64,000 bases of DNA from Escherichia ruysiae (GTDB lineage: Bacteria > Pseudomonadota > Gammaproteobacteria > Enterobacterales > Enterobacteriaceae): the NCBI RefSeq assembly GCF_902498915.1, contig NZ_CABVLQ010000001.1; one strand, written 5' to 3'. Shown here one piece after another: positions 25,628-34,449 of the stretch (positions within the stretch are counted from its first letter, which is position 1; each line of letters begins with the position of its first letter). Below the pieces are notes generated by a model, which saw only the letters and a program-made list of their open reading frames with translations, did no database searches and was not told the origin of the DNA. Position numbers and translations under genes: made by a program.

Positions 25628-26154
25628 CTCGCGACGGAAAAGGCGGCTTCCACGCACCTTAGGTCAGACAAGGTGTTCGGGAAAGTCAATGGGAAGAGAA
25701 AAAATTGTTAAAAATAACCGTTCGGTGATTTCTTGAACGTTCAATTTAAGATAATTATTGATCCAGGTTATTTATTGCGCTTATGTCAGATGTGGCGAAA
25801 ATTGATACCATCACAAACTCATATCACGTCGACACTTATTGTTATGTTTATGATGTGAGCAAATGTAAAGAGGTGTGGTTCACGAAACAGATATTTTTTA
25901 ATCAGTAGATGTAAAATAAAAGTTTGCGATATTGATTATTCCAGGTAAACAAGAAATGAATTAATCAGTTTAATATGTTTTAATTATCATTGTTTAATAA
26001 TCAGGTAAACTTTGAAAGAAATAATTAATTCCTTTCTGTAAATATTATTGCTGGTACGCTTATTTTAAAAATTTCTTGTTTACAATTGGTTGTTATCTAC
26101 AATCGCAATATGCCTTTTAATGATAGCCTGTTATTTCTCACAGGCTGTCAGATC
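25628..26154. other. Long AT-rich gap between nrdA control region and yfaL
   Basis: About 530 bp with no convincing gene. It must hold the yfaL promoter. An ORF of 41 codons (25783-25908) is present but has no supporting signal. A perfect 13-bp inverted repeat (25945-25957 and 26071-26083) and a direct repeat of CAGGTAAAC (25942 and 26002) lie close to yfaL. Confidence 0.6.
25945..26083. repeat. 13-bp inverted repeat upstream of yfaL
   Basis: GTAAACAAGAAAT at 25945-25957 is the exact reverse complement of ATTTCTTGTTTAC at 26071-26083, with 113 bp between. The second arm ends 71 bp before the chosen yfaL start. Function unknown: paired operator, long-range hairpin in the leader, or chance. 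Confidence 0.6.
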
Positions 26155-29100
26155 ATGAATAAAAAATGGATTATTTTTATCAGGAAAGGATATCTGTTAA
26201 TTTTCCTGGCTGTCGTTGCTTGCGTGTTTACGCGTGCAAACGCGGCGTCGCAGATTCTGTCTTCATGTCAGGGGGTTAATGTTACTACCAGTTGCCTGGC
26301 CAGTCGCCAGAGCCTCTCAGGTAGTATGCAGACCTGGAGTGTTGCTGACGGGCAATGGCTTATTTTTTCCTCTATGGCAAATGATGCCAGTGGCGGGGCG
26401 GTATTTTTACAACAAGGAGCTGATTTCATATTGTCAGCACAAGGTGGAACAGGTATGACTCTGTTCGAAAATAATACCGTGAGTGGTGAATATAATAATG
26501 GAGGTGCTATTTTTGCGAAAGAAAACTCAACGCTGAATCTTACTCGGGTTATCTTCGACAGTAATGTGGCAGGAGGATATGGCGGGGCAATCTATTCTGC
26601 GGGTACAAATGACGCTGGTGATATTGATCTTAGCGTTACCAATGCTGTATTTACAGGTAATATTGCTAACGACGGCAAAGGTGGCGCAATTTATTCGATT
26701 AATAATAATATTTACTTAAATAATACGATTTTTAATCATAATCGGGCATATACATCAACAAGTTACAGTGATGGCGATGGTGGCGCTATCGATATCACTG
26801 ATAATAATACGGAAACCATTCACCCATCAGAGTTCACAATAATTAATAACACCACGTTTACAGATAATATTGCTGAAGGTTACGGTGGCGCAATTTATAG
26901 CAGTAGTACGAACTCTCCCTATCTTATTGATATTTCGGTTGATGCCAGCTACAGCTACAACGGTGGCGTTTTGATGGATGAGAACAACAGTGCCGCAGGA
27001 TATGGCGATGCGCCATCTGCATCGGCGGGCGGCTTTATGTACATCGATTCAAGTCAGGTCAGGTTTGATATCGCTGGTAATAAAACGTTGATTATTGGTG
27101 ACCTGAGCAACGATGGTGCGCTCGATTCCATTGCCGGAACCGGAAGTATCAGCAAAACCGGCGCAGGCGAACTGGTGCTTAATGCGGATAATAATAATTT
27201 TACCGGCGAGATGCGGGTTGAAAACGGTGAAGTGACGCTGGGGCGTAGCAATTCTCTGATGAATGTTGGCGATGATCGTTGCCAGAGTAATCCACAAAAT
27301 TGCTATGGACTGATGGTCGGCAGTATCAGTCATCGGGATGATCAGGCAGAACTTAACGTTGGCGCAACACAGCAGACTTTTGTTCACTCACTGACGGGTT
27401 TTCAGAATGGCACTTTAAATATTGATGCTGGCGGTAACGTGACGGTAAATGCCGGCGGGTTTAGCGGAACTATTGAAGGTGAAGGGCAACTGACCATTGC
27501 CGAAAATGGTAGCTATGCGCTGGCGGGGGCGTCGTCGATGGCACTGACCGGCGATGTCGTGGTAGAAGATGGCGCAATCCTCTCGCTGGCGGGAAACGCG
27601 GCGGATCTGGCGGCGATGCAGGACGATCCGCAGTCAATTGTATTAAACGGTGGCGTATTAGATCTTTCCGATTTCACCACCTGGCAGAGCGGTACGTCAG
27701 AGAACGATGGGCTGGAAATCAGTGGTAACGGCGGTACGGTGATTGGTCAGCAGGACGTTGTCGATCTTTATGGTGGTGAGGAATTGCATATTGGCGATGA
27801 CGGGAAAAAAGGCGTCTATGTAGTGGTAGATGCAGGCGATGGACAGGTAAGCCTGGCGAATGACAATCAATACCTCGGCACAACACAAATCGCTTCCGGC
27901 ACGCTGGTAGTGAGCAACAATTCTCAGCTTGGTGATACTCACTATAACCGCCAGGTTATCTTCACTGATAATCAACAAGATAGCGCGATGGAGATTACGG
28001 CTGATGTCGATACTCGCTCTGCGATGGCTGGTCATGGGCGTGATATCGAAATGCGCGCTGATGGCGAAATTGTGGTTGATGATGGTGCTGTGACGCAGTG
28101 GGGCGCATTGATGGCCGACAGCAGTGGACAGCACCAGGACGCGGGAACCACACTGACGAAAACCGGTGCAGGCACGCTGGAACTGACTGCCAGCGGCACG
28201 GCGCAGTCGGCAGTGCGAGTGGAAGAAGGTACGCTGAAAGGTGATGTTGCGGATATCTTTCCTTACGCTTCGTCGCTGTGGGTTGGTGACGGGGCAACGT
28301 TCGAGACTGGCGCGGATCAGGATATTCAGTCTATTGATGCCAGTTCCAGTGGCACTATCGACATCAGCGATGGCACGGTTTTGCGTTTAACCGGGCAGGA
28401 TACGTCTGTGGCGCTCGACGCCTCATTATTTAACGGTGGCGGTACGCTGGTGAATGTCACCGATGGCGTTACGTTAACGGGCGAGCTTAATACCAACCTT
28501 GAAACTGACAGCCTGACTTATCTTCCTGGCGTGACGATCAATGGTGATCTGAGCAATACTTTCGGCGCGGTCAGCCTGCAAAATGGCGTCGCTGGCGATA
28601 CCCTGATCGTAAACGGTGATTACAACGGTGGCGGTACGTTGTTGCTCGACAGCGAATTAAACGGCGATGACTCGGTAAGCGACCGGTTGGTGTTGAACGG
28701 TAATACCGCTGGCAACACGACCGTGGTGGTTAACCCCATTACTGGCATTGGCGATCCGACATCTACAGGTATAAAACTGGTTGATTTCGCTGGCGATCCC
28801 ACACAATTTCAAAATAACGCGCAGTTCAGTCTGGCGGGCAGCGGCTACGTCAATATGGGAGCGTATGACTACACGCTGGTGGAAGATAACAACGACTGGT
28901 ATTTGCGATCACAAAAAGTCACGCCTCCATCGCCACCTGATCCAGACCCGACTCCCGATCCTGATCCCACGCCCGCTTATCAGCCGGTGTTGAATGCAAA
29001 AATTGGTGGATATCTTAATAACCTTCGGGCGGCAAATCAGGCGTTTGTGATGGAGCGACACGATCACGCAGGTAGCAACGGTCAGACGCTGCATTTGCGC

Positions 29101-29883
29101 ATTATCGGCGGACGTTATCATTACACGGCGGCAGGGCAACTGGCTCAGCATGAAGACACCTCTACGGTGCAGCTTAGCGGTGATCTGTTTAGGGGGCGCT
29201 GGGGCGATGATGGCGAATGGATGCTTGGGATTGTAGGTGGCTACAGCGATAACCAGGGAGACAGCCGCTCGAATATGACTGGAACTCGCGCCGATAACCA
29301 GAACCACGGTTATGCCGTTGGTCTGACTTCGAGCTGGTTTCAGCATGGTAGCCAGCAGCAGGGGGCGTGGCTGGATAGCTGGCTGCAATACGCGTGGTTT
29401 AGCAATGATGTTTCCGAACAAGGCGATGGCGCGGATCATTACCACTCGTCGGGTATTGTCGCCTCGCTGGAAGCTGGCTATCAGTGGTTACCGGGGCATG
29501 GTGTGGTAATCGAACCACAGGCGCAGGTGATTTATCAGGGCGTGCAGCAGAATGATTTTACCGCCGCTAACCGTGCGCGGGTGTCGCAATCGCAGGGCGA
29601 TGATATTCAGACGCGTGTCGGGATACATAGCGAATGGCGTAATGCTTTCCATATCACGCCAACCCTGGATCTGAATTATTATCACCATCCCCATTCGGCG
29701 GAAATTGAAGACGATGGCAGCAATATCAGCGACGATGCGCCGAAGCAGCGTGGTGAAATAAAAGTGGGGATAACAGGCAATATTAGCCAGCGAGTTTCCC
29801 TGCGCGGCAGCGTCGCATGGCAGAAGGGAAGTGATGATTTTGCCCAGACGGCAGGATTTTTGTCGATGACGGTGAAATGGTAA
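26155..29883 (+). CDS. yfaL: YfaL, AidA-like autotransporter adhesin
   Basis: 1242 residues from ATG 26155; in-frame codons continue back to 26086 but this start opens the signal peptide (MNKKWIIFIRKGYLLIFLAV, cleavage after TRANA). The passenger is a repetitive right-handed beta-helix: early GGAIF/GGAIYS/GGAID repeats, then VVNP- and LNGG-type turns. A linker PSPPDPDPTPDPDPTPAYQP precedes a C-terminal beta-barrel of about 260 residues ending in SMTVKW. Type Va secretion to the cell surface; in E. coli its overexpression promotes adhesion and biofilm. Many residues differ from K-12 as I recall it, and the DPDPTP linker has fewer copies. Confidence 0.93.
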   Translation: MNKKWIIFIRKGYLLIFLAVVACVFTRANAASQILSSCQGVNVTTSCLASRQSLSGSMQTWSVADGQWLIFSSMANDASGGAVFLQQGADFILSAQGGTGMTLFENNTVSGEYNNGGAIFAKENSTLNLTRVIFDSNVAGGYGGAIYSAGTNDAGDIDLSVTNAVFTGNIANDGKGGAIYSINNNIYLNNTIFNHNRAYTSTSYSDGDGGAIDITDNNTETIHPSEFTIINNTTFTDNIAEGYGGAIYSSSTNSPYLIDISVDASYSYNGGVLMDENNSAAGYGDAPSASAGGFMYIDSSQVRFDIAGNKTLIIGDLSNDGALDSIAGTGSISKTGAGELVLNADNNNFTGEMRVENGEVTLGRSNSLMNVGDDRCQSNPQNCYGLMVGSISHRDDQAELNVGATQQTFVHSLTGFQNGTLNIDAGGNVTVNAGGFSGTIEGEGQLTIAENGSYALAGASSMALTGDVVVEDGAILSLAGNAADLAAMQDDPQSIVLNGGVLDLSDFTTWQSGTSENDGLEISGNGGTVIGQQDVVDLYGGEELHIGDDGKKGVYVVVDAGDGQVSLANDNQYLGTTQIASGTLVVSNNSQLGDTHYNRQVIFTDNQQDSAMEITADVDTRSAMAGHGRDIEMRADGEIVVDDGAVTQWGALMADSSGQHQDAGTTLTKTGAGTLELTASGTAQSAVRVEEGTLKGDVADIFPYASSLWVGDGATFETGADQDIQSIDASSSGTIDISDGTVLRLTGQDTSVALDASLFNGGGTLVNVTDGVTLTGELNTNLETDSLTYLPGVTINGDLSNTFGAVSLQNGVAGDTLIVNGDYNGGGTLLLDSELNGDDSVSDRLVLNGNTAGNTTVVVNPITGIGDPTSTGIKLVDFAGDPTQFQNNAQFSLAGSGYVNMGAYDYTLVEDNNDWYLRSQKVTPPSPPDPDPTPDPDPTPAYQPVLNAKIGGYLNNLRAANQAFVMERHDHAGSNGQTLHLRIIGGRYHYTAAGQLAQHEDTSTVQLSGDLFRGRWGDDGEWMLGIVGGYSDNQGDSRSNMTGTRADNQNHGYAVGLTSSWFQHGSQQQGAWLDSWLQYAWFSNDVSEQGDGADHYHSSGIVASLEAGYQWLPGHGVVIEPQAQVIYQGVQQNDFTAANRARVSQSQGDDIQTRVGIHSEWRNAFHITPTLDLNYYHHPHSAEIEDDGSNISDDAPKQRGEIKVGITGNISQRVSLRGSVAWQKGSDDFAQTAGFLSMTVKW

Positions 29884-30186
29884 TTGTTGTCCGCCCGGCA
29901 TCGTTGCCGGATGCGGCGTAAACGCCTTATCCGACCTACGGGGGAGTCATTTGTAAGCCTGATAAGACGCGGCAAGCGTCGCATCAGGCATTGGTACGGT
30001 TGCCGGATGAATCCGGTCAACAGGAGAGCCATTTGTAGGCCTGATAAGACGCGGCAAGCGTCGCATCAGGCATTGGTACGGTTGCCAGATGAATCCGGTC
30101 AACAGGGGAGTCATTTGTAGGTCTGATAAGACGCGGCAAGCGTCGCATCAGGCATTGGCGCGGTTGTCAGATGTATCCGGTCAACA
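29884..30186. repeat. BIME/REP array between yfaL and ubiG, three 82-bp units
   Basis: One REP (GCCGGATGCGGCGTAAACGC...) at about 29905-29940 is followed by three near-identical 82-bp units (anchor points 29945, 30027, 30109). Each contains CTGATAAGACGCGGCAAGCG followed by TCGCATCAGGC, and then GGATGAATCCGG or a variant. The units differ by a few substitutions (AAGCCTG, AGGCCTG, AGGTCTG; CCGGATGAA, CCAGATGAA, TCAGATGTA). The array fills the whole gap between two convergent genes. Confidence 0.9.
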
Positions 30187-30189
30187 ATC

Positions 30190-30912
30190 TCACTTATTCT
30201 GCGTGTGCAGCATATAGTTCACATCCACGCCGGGGCCGAGCTTAAAAGTATTTGTGATTGGGTTGTAATGTAGCCCGGTCATATGGCGCTCTTTAAGACT
30301 GGTCTGATCCACCCAGCCCAGCAGTTCTGCCGGTTTAATAAACTTCTTCACATCATGCGTGCCTTTGGGCACCATGCGCAAAATATATTCCGCGCCGACC
30401 ACCGCCATCAGCCATGACTTGCCGTTGCGGTTAAGCGTGGAGAAAAAGACATCGCCGCCCGGTTTCACCAGTTGCGCACAGGCTCTAACCACTGACTGTG
30501 GATCGGGGACGTGCTCCAGCATCTCCATGCAGGTCACCACATCATACTGTCCGGCATGTTTTGCTGCGTGTTCTTCAACGGTTTCCTGCACGTACTCCAC
30601 CTGAATACCGCTTTCCAGCGCGTGTAGCTTTGCAACTTGTAGCGGTTCAAAACCCATATCCAGGCCGGTCACCGTCGCGCCTTCGCGCGCCATACTCTCA
30701 GCCAGAATGCCGCCGCCACAACCGACATCGAGCACCTTTTTGCCAAATAAACCGCCAGCACGCTCGGCAATATAGCCCAGACGCAGCGGGTTAATGCGGT
30801 GCAGCGGTTTGAACTCACCTTCAAGATCCCACCAGCGGGAGGCGACGGCTTCAAATTTAGCGATCTCTTCGTGGTCTACGTTATGGTTTACCGGCGATTT
30901 TTCGGCATTCAT
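30190..30912 (-). CDS. ubiG: UbiG, ubiquinone biosynthesis O-methyltransferase
   Basis: 240 residues from ATG 30912 (MNAEKSPVNHNVDHEEIAKF); 16 upstream in-frame codons are not family-like. SAM-binding motif I is VLDVGCGGGILAESMAREG. UbiG carries out both O-methylation steps of ubiquinone synthesis (C5- and final C6-hydroxyl groups) and associates with membranes. Divergent from gyrA, with a 146-bp gap. Confidence 0.98.
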   Translation of the reverse strand: MNAEKSPVNHNVDHEEIAKFEAVASRWWDLEGEFKPLHRINPLRLGYIAERAGGLFGKKVLDVGCGGGILAESMAREGATVTGLDMGFEPLQVAKLHALESGIQVEYVQETVEEHAAKHAGQYDVVTCMEMLEHVPDPQSVVRACAQLVKPGGDVFFSTLNRNGKSWLMAVVGAEYILRMVPKGTHDVKKFIKPAELLGWVDQTSLKERHMTGLHYNPITNTFKLGPGVDVNYMLHTQNK

Positions 30913-31008
30913 TGGCACTTCTACTCCGTAATTGGCAAGACAAACGAGTATATCAGGCATTGGATGTGAATAAAGCGTATAGGTTTACCTCAATCTGCGC
31001 GGCTGTGT

Positions 31009-31014
31009 TATAAT
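31009..31014 (+). promoter_or_regulatory. gyrA -10 element
   Basis: A perfect TATAAT, 45 bp before the gyrA ATG, with no good -35 at standard spacing; a TTTACC lies 19 bp upstream. A supercoiling-sensitive promoter is known for gyrA. Confidence 0.7.
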
Positions 31015-31058
31015 TTGCGACCTTTGAATCCGGGATACAGTAGAGGGATAGCGGTTAG

Positions 31059-33686
31059 ATGAGCGACCTTGCGAGAGAAATTACACCGGTCAACATTGAG
31101 GAAGAGCTGAAGAGCTCCTATCTGGATTATGCGATGTCGGTCATTGTTGGCCGTGCGCTGCCAGATGTCCGAGATGGCCTGAAGCCGGTACACCGTCGCG
31201 TACTTTACGCCATGAACGTACTAGGCAATGACTGGAACAAAGCCTATAAAAAATCTGCCCGTGTCGTTGGTGACGTAATCGGTAAATACCATCCCCATGG
31301 TGACTCGGCGGTTTATGACACGATCGTCCGTATGGCGCAGCCATTCTCGCTGCGTTACATGCTGGTAGACGGTCAGGGTAACTTCGGTTCCATCGACGGC
31401 GACTCTGCGGCGGCAATGCGTTATACGGAAATCCGTCTGGCGAAAATTGCCCATGAACTGATGGCCGATCTCGAAAAAGAGACGGTCGATTTCGTTGATA
31501 ACTATGACGGTACGGAAAAAATTCCGGACGTCATGCCGACCAAAATTCCTAACCTGCTGGTGAACGGTTCTTCCGGTATCGCCGTAGGTATGGCAACCAA
31601 CATCCCGCCACACAACCTGACGGAAGTCATCAACGGTTGTCTGGCGTATATCGATGATGAAGACATCAGCATTGAAGGGCTGATGGAACACATTCCGGGG
31701 CCGGACTTCCCGACGGCGGCAATCATTAACGGTCGTCGCGGTATTGAAGAAGCTTACCGTACCGGTCGCGGCAAGGTATATATCCGCGCCCGTGCTGAAG
31801 TGGAAGTTGACGCCAAAACCGGGCGTGAAACCATTATCGTCCACGAAATTCCGTATCAGGTGAACAAAGCGCGCCTGATCGAGAAGATTGCGGAACTGGT
31901 AAAAGAAAAACGCGTGGAAGGCATCAGCGCGCTGCGTGACGAGTCTGACAAAGACGGTATGCGCATCGTGATTGAAGTTAAACGCGATGCGGTCGGTGAA
32001 GTGGTGCTCAACAACCTCTACTCCCAGACCCAGCTGCAGGTTTCTTTCGGTATCAACATGGTGGCATTGCACCATGGTCAGCCGAAGATCATGAACCTGA
32101 AAGACATTATCGCTGCGTTTGTCCGTCACCGTCGCGAAGTGGTGACCCGTCGTACCATTTTCGAACTGCGTAAAGCCCGCGATCGTGCTCATATTCTTGA
32201 AGCATTAGCCGTAGCACTGGCGAACATCGACCCGATCATTGAACTGATCCGTCATGCGCCGACGCCTGCAGAAGCGAAAACCGCGCTGGTTGCTAATCCG
32301 TGGCAGCTGGGCAACGTTGCCGCGATGCTGGAGCGTGCGGGTGACGATGCTGCGCGTCCGGAATGGCTGGAGCCAGAGTTCGGCGTGCGTGACGGTCTGT
32401 ACTACCTGACCGAACAGCAAGCTCAGGCAATTCTGGATCTGCGTTTGCAGAAACTGACCGGCCTTGAGCACGAAAAACTGCTCGACGAATACAAAGAACT
32501 GCTGGATCAGATCGCGGAACTGCTGCGTATTCTGGGTAGCGCCGATCGTCTGATGGAAGTGATCCGCGAAGAGCTGGAACTGGTTCGTGAACAGTTCGGC
32601 GACAAACGTCGTACTGAAATCACTGCCAACAGCGCAGACATCAACCTGGAAGATCTGATCACTCAGGAAGATGTGGTCGTGACGCTCTCTCACCAGGGCT
32701 ACGTGAAGTACCAGCCGCTTTCGGAATACGAAGCGCAGCGTCGTGGCGGGAAAGGTAAATCTGCCGCACGTATTAAAGAAGAAGACTTTATCGACCGACT
32801 GCTGGTGGCGAACACCCACGACCATATTCTGTGCTTCTCCAGCCGTGGTCGCGTCTATTCGATGAAGGTTTATCAGTTGCCGGAAGCTTCTCGTGGTGCA
32901 CGTGGTCGTCCGATCGTCAACCTGCTGCCGCTGGAACAGGACGAACGTATCACCGCGATCCTGCCTGTGACCGAGTTTGAAGAAGGCGTGAAAGTCTTCA
33001 TGGCGACTGCTAACGGTACTGTGAAGAAAACCGTCCTCACCGAATTCAACCGTCTGCGTACCGCCGGTAAAGTGGCGATCAAGCTGGTTGAAGGCGATGA
33101 GCTGATCGGCGTTGATCTGACCAGTGGCGAAGACGAAGTAATGCTGTTCTCCGCCGAAGGTAAAGTGGTGCGCTTTAAAGAGTCTTCTGTCCGTGCGATG
33201 GGCTGCAACACCACGGGTGTTCGCGGTATTCGTTTAGGCGAAGGCGATAAAGTCGTGTCTCTGATCGTACCGCGTGGCGATGGCGCAATCCTTACTGCAA
33301 CACAAAATGGTTACGGTAAACGTACTGCGGTGGCGGAATACCCAACTAAGTCGCGTGCGACGAAAGGGGTTATCTCCATCAAAGTGACTGAACGTAACGG
33401 TTTAGTGGTTGGTGCGGTACAGGTTGATGACTGCGATCAGATCATGATGATCACCGATGCCGGTACGTTGGTACGTACCCGCGTTTCGGAAATCAGCATC
33501 GTGGGCCGTAACACCCAGGGCGTGATCCTCATCCGTACTGCGGAAGATGAAAACGTAGTGGGTCTGCAACGTGTTGCTGAACCGGTTGACGAGGAAGATC
33601 TGGATACCATCGATGGCAGTGCTGCGGAAGGGGACGATGAAATCGCTCCGGAAGTGGACGTTGACGACGAGCCAGAAGAAGAATAA
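31059..33686 (+). CDS. gyrA: GyrA, DNA gyrase subunit A
   Basis: 875 residues, the K-12 length. N-terminal breakage-reunion domain with the active-site Tyr122 in MRYTEIRL; coiled-coil tower with the second dimer contact; C-terminal beta-pinwheel from about residue 525 with the GyrA box QRRGGKG; acidic tail (DDEPEEE). With GyrB it introduces negative supercoils using ATP. The quinolone-resistance region reads KYHPHGDSAVYDTIV, with Ser83 and Asp87 both wild type, so no target-based quinolone resistance is predicted. Followed by two strong hairpins. Confidence 0.99.
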   Translation: MSDLAREITPVNIEEELKSSYLDYAMSVIVGRALPDVRDGLKPVHRRVLYAMNVLGNDWNKAYKKSARVVGDVIGKYHPHGDSAVYDTIVRMAQPFSLRYMLVDGQGNFGSIDGDSAAAMRYTEIRLAKIAHELMADLEKETVDFVDNYDGTEKIPDVMPTKIPNLLVNGSSGIAVGMATNIPPHNLTEVINGCLAYIDDEDISIEGLMEHIPGPDFPTAAIINGRRGIEEAYRTGRGKVYIRARAEVEVDAKTGRETIIVHEIPYQVNKARLIEKIAELVKEKRVEGISALRDESDKDGMRIVIEVKRDAVGEVVLNNLYSQTQLQVSFGINMVALHHGQPKIMNLKDIIAAFVRHRREVVTRRTIFELRKARDRAHILEALAVALANIDPIIELIRHAPTPAEAKTALVANPWQLGNVAAMLERAGDDAARPEWLEPEFGVRDGLYYLTEQQAQAILDLRLQKLTGLEHEKLLDEYKELLDQIAELLRILGSADRLMEVIREELELVREQFGDKRRTEITANSADINLEDLITQEDVVVTLSHQGYVKYQPLSEYEAQRRGGKGKSAARIKEEDFIDRLLVANTHDHILCFSSRGRVYSMKVYQLPEASRGARGRPIVNLLPLEQDERITAILPVTEFEEGVKVFMATANGTVKKTVLTEFNRLRTAGKVAIKLVEGDELIGVDLTSGEDEVMLFSAEGKVVRFKESSVRAMGCNTTGVRGIRLGEGDKVVSLIVPRGDGAILTATQNGYGKRTAVAEYPTKSRATKGVISIKVTERNGLVVGAVQVDDCDQIMMITDAGTLVRTRVSEISIVGRNTQGVILIRTAEDENVVGLQRVAEPVDEEDLDTIDGSAAEGDDEIAPEVDVDDEPEEE

Positions 33687-33703
33687 TTTTATTTCTTCAT
33701 GTC

Positions 33704-33763
33704 AAAAGGGAGCCATCTCCCTTTTTTAAATTGAAAAGTCCAGGCTGCAAAGTCTGGGCTTTT
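33704..33763 (+). terminator. Tandem terminators after gyrA
   Basis: First hairpin AAAAGGGAG / CTCCCTTTT (33704-33725) with a run of six T. A second follows at once: AAAAGTCCAGGC / GTCTGGGCTTTT (33734-33763), 12 pairs including G-U wobbles. Both are typical Rho-independent forms. Confidence 0.9.
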
Positions 33764-33834
33764 GTCGTATTAGGGCGCGATAAAGTTGTGCATCGCCCAT
33801 AAAAAATGGCTGGCTTTACACAAGGAATGTGGCA

Positions 33835-33918
33835 ATGAGTGGTGAAAAAAAGGCGAAAGGCTGGCGGTTTTATGGCCTTGTAGGTTTTGGTGCAATAGCC
33901 CTACTTTCCGCTGGCGTC
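33835..33918 (+). pseudogene. yfaA: yfaA remnant (N-terminus only)
   Basis: ATG 33835 with AAGGA upstream starts MSGEKKAKGWRFYGLVGFGA, the N-terminus of YfaA (a membrane-anchored protein of about 560 residues with a DUF2138 domain) as I recall it. After about 28 codons, at LLSAGV, the family sequence stops and the frame continues into yfaP sequence in the wrong frame, ending at 34125. The gene is destroyed by a deletion whose left end lies near 33906-33918. Confidence 0.85.
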
Positions 33919-34376
33919 AGGGCATTGAAGGCAGCAACAGTGTGCAGGTCATCAGCCCGGATGGGCAAAGCCGACAAAAAATGCAGTTTTACTCAACGCC
34001 GGGTACAGGAACGATTCGCGCACGTTTACGGCTGGTTCTCTCGTGGGATACGGATAATACCGACCTCGATCTTCATGTCGTTACGCCTGATGGCGAACAC
34101 GCCTGGTACGGTAACACGGTGCTGAAAAACAGTGGCGCACTGGATATGGATGTCACGACGGGGTACGAACCCGAGATTTTCGCCATGCCAGCGCCAGTTC
34201 ACGGGCGTTATCAGGTGTATATCAACTACTATGGCGGACGCAGCGAAACGGAATTAACCACCGCCCAACTGACGCTGATCACCGATGAAGGATCGGTCAA
34301 TGAGAAACAGGAAACATTTATTGTACCGATGCGTAATGCTGGCGAGCTGACGCTGGTGAAAAGTTTTGACTGGTAA
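33906..34376 (+). pseudogene. yfaP: yfaP remnant (C-terminal DUF2135 domain)
   Basis: From about 33906 one frame reads FRWRQGIEGSNSVQVISPDG and continues to a stop at 34376 through LSWDTDNTDLDLHVVTPDGE, the DUF2135 domain that ends YfaP. The signal peptide and first part are absent. A GTG at 33942 could start a 144-residue fragment but it would lack a signal peptide. The genes yfaT, yfaS and yfaQ that sit between yfaA and yfaP in K-12 are missing altogether, including YfaS, a bacterial alpha-2-macroglobulin. Frameshifted relative to the yfaA remnant, so no fusion protein. Confidence 0.88.
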
Positions 34377-34409
34377 TTAATGAGGTTACTTTCACTGTCG
34401 ATGTTTAAG

Positions 34410-34443
34410 AAAACGCCCGATGACTTTCGCTATCGGGCGTTTT
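34410..34443. terminator. Bidirectional terminator between the yfaP remnant and atoB
   Basis: Perfect 12-bp stem AAAACGCCCGAT / ATCGGGCGTTTT with a 10-base loop, A run on one side and T run on the other, between convergent genes. Confidence 0.9.
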
Positions 34444-34449
34444 TGTTCG

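Noticed and set aside
25783..25908. 41-codon ORF upstream of yfaL (MSDVAKIDTITNSYHVD...)
   Set aside because: Weak ribosome site, unusual composition, no recognisable feature; most likely a chance ORF in AT-rich DNA.
29884..30186. Repeat array considered as a CRISPR array
   Set aside because: The repeats are 82-bp palindromic REP units without unique spacers, and no cas genes are present.
31221..32192. 323-codon minus-strand ORF opposite gyrA
   Set aside because: Antisense shadow of gyrA; no ribosome site or recognisable family.
31059..33686. Quinolone-resistance mutations in gyrA
   Set aside because: Ser83 and Asp87 are both wild type in the sequence KYHPHGDSAVYDTIV.
33942..34376. 144-residue DUF2135 protein from GTG 33942 as a real gene
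   Set aside because: It lacks the signal peptide and upstream half of YfaP and lies downstream of an out-of-frame yfaA start; best read as a remnant.
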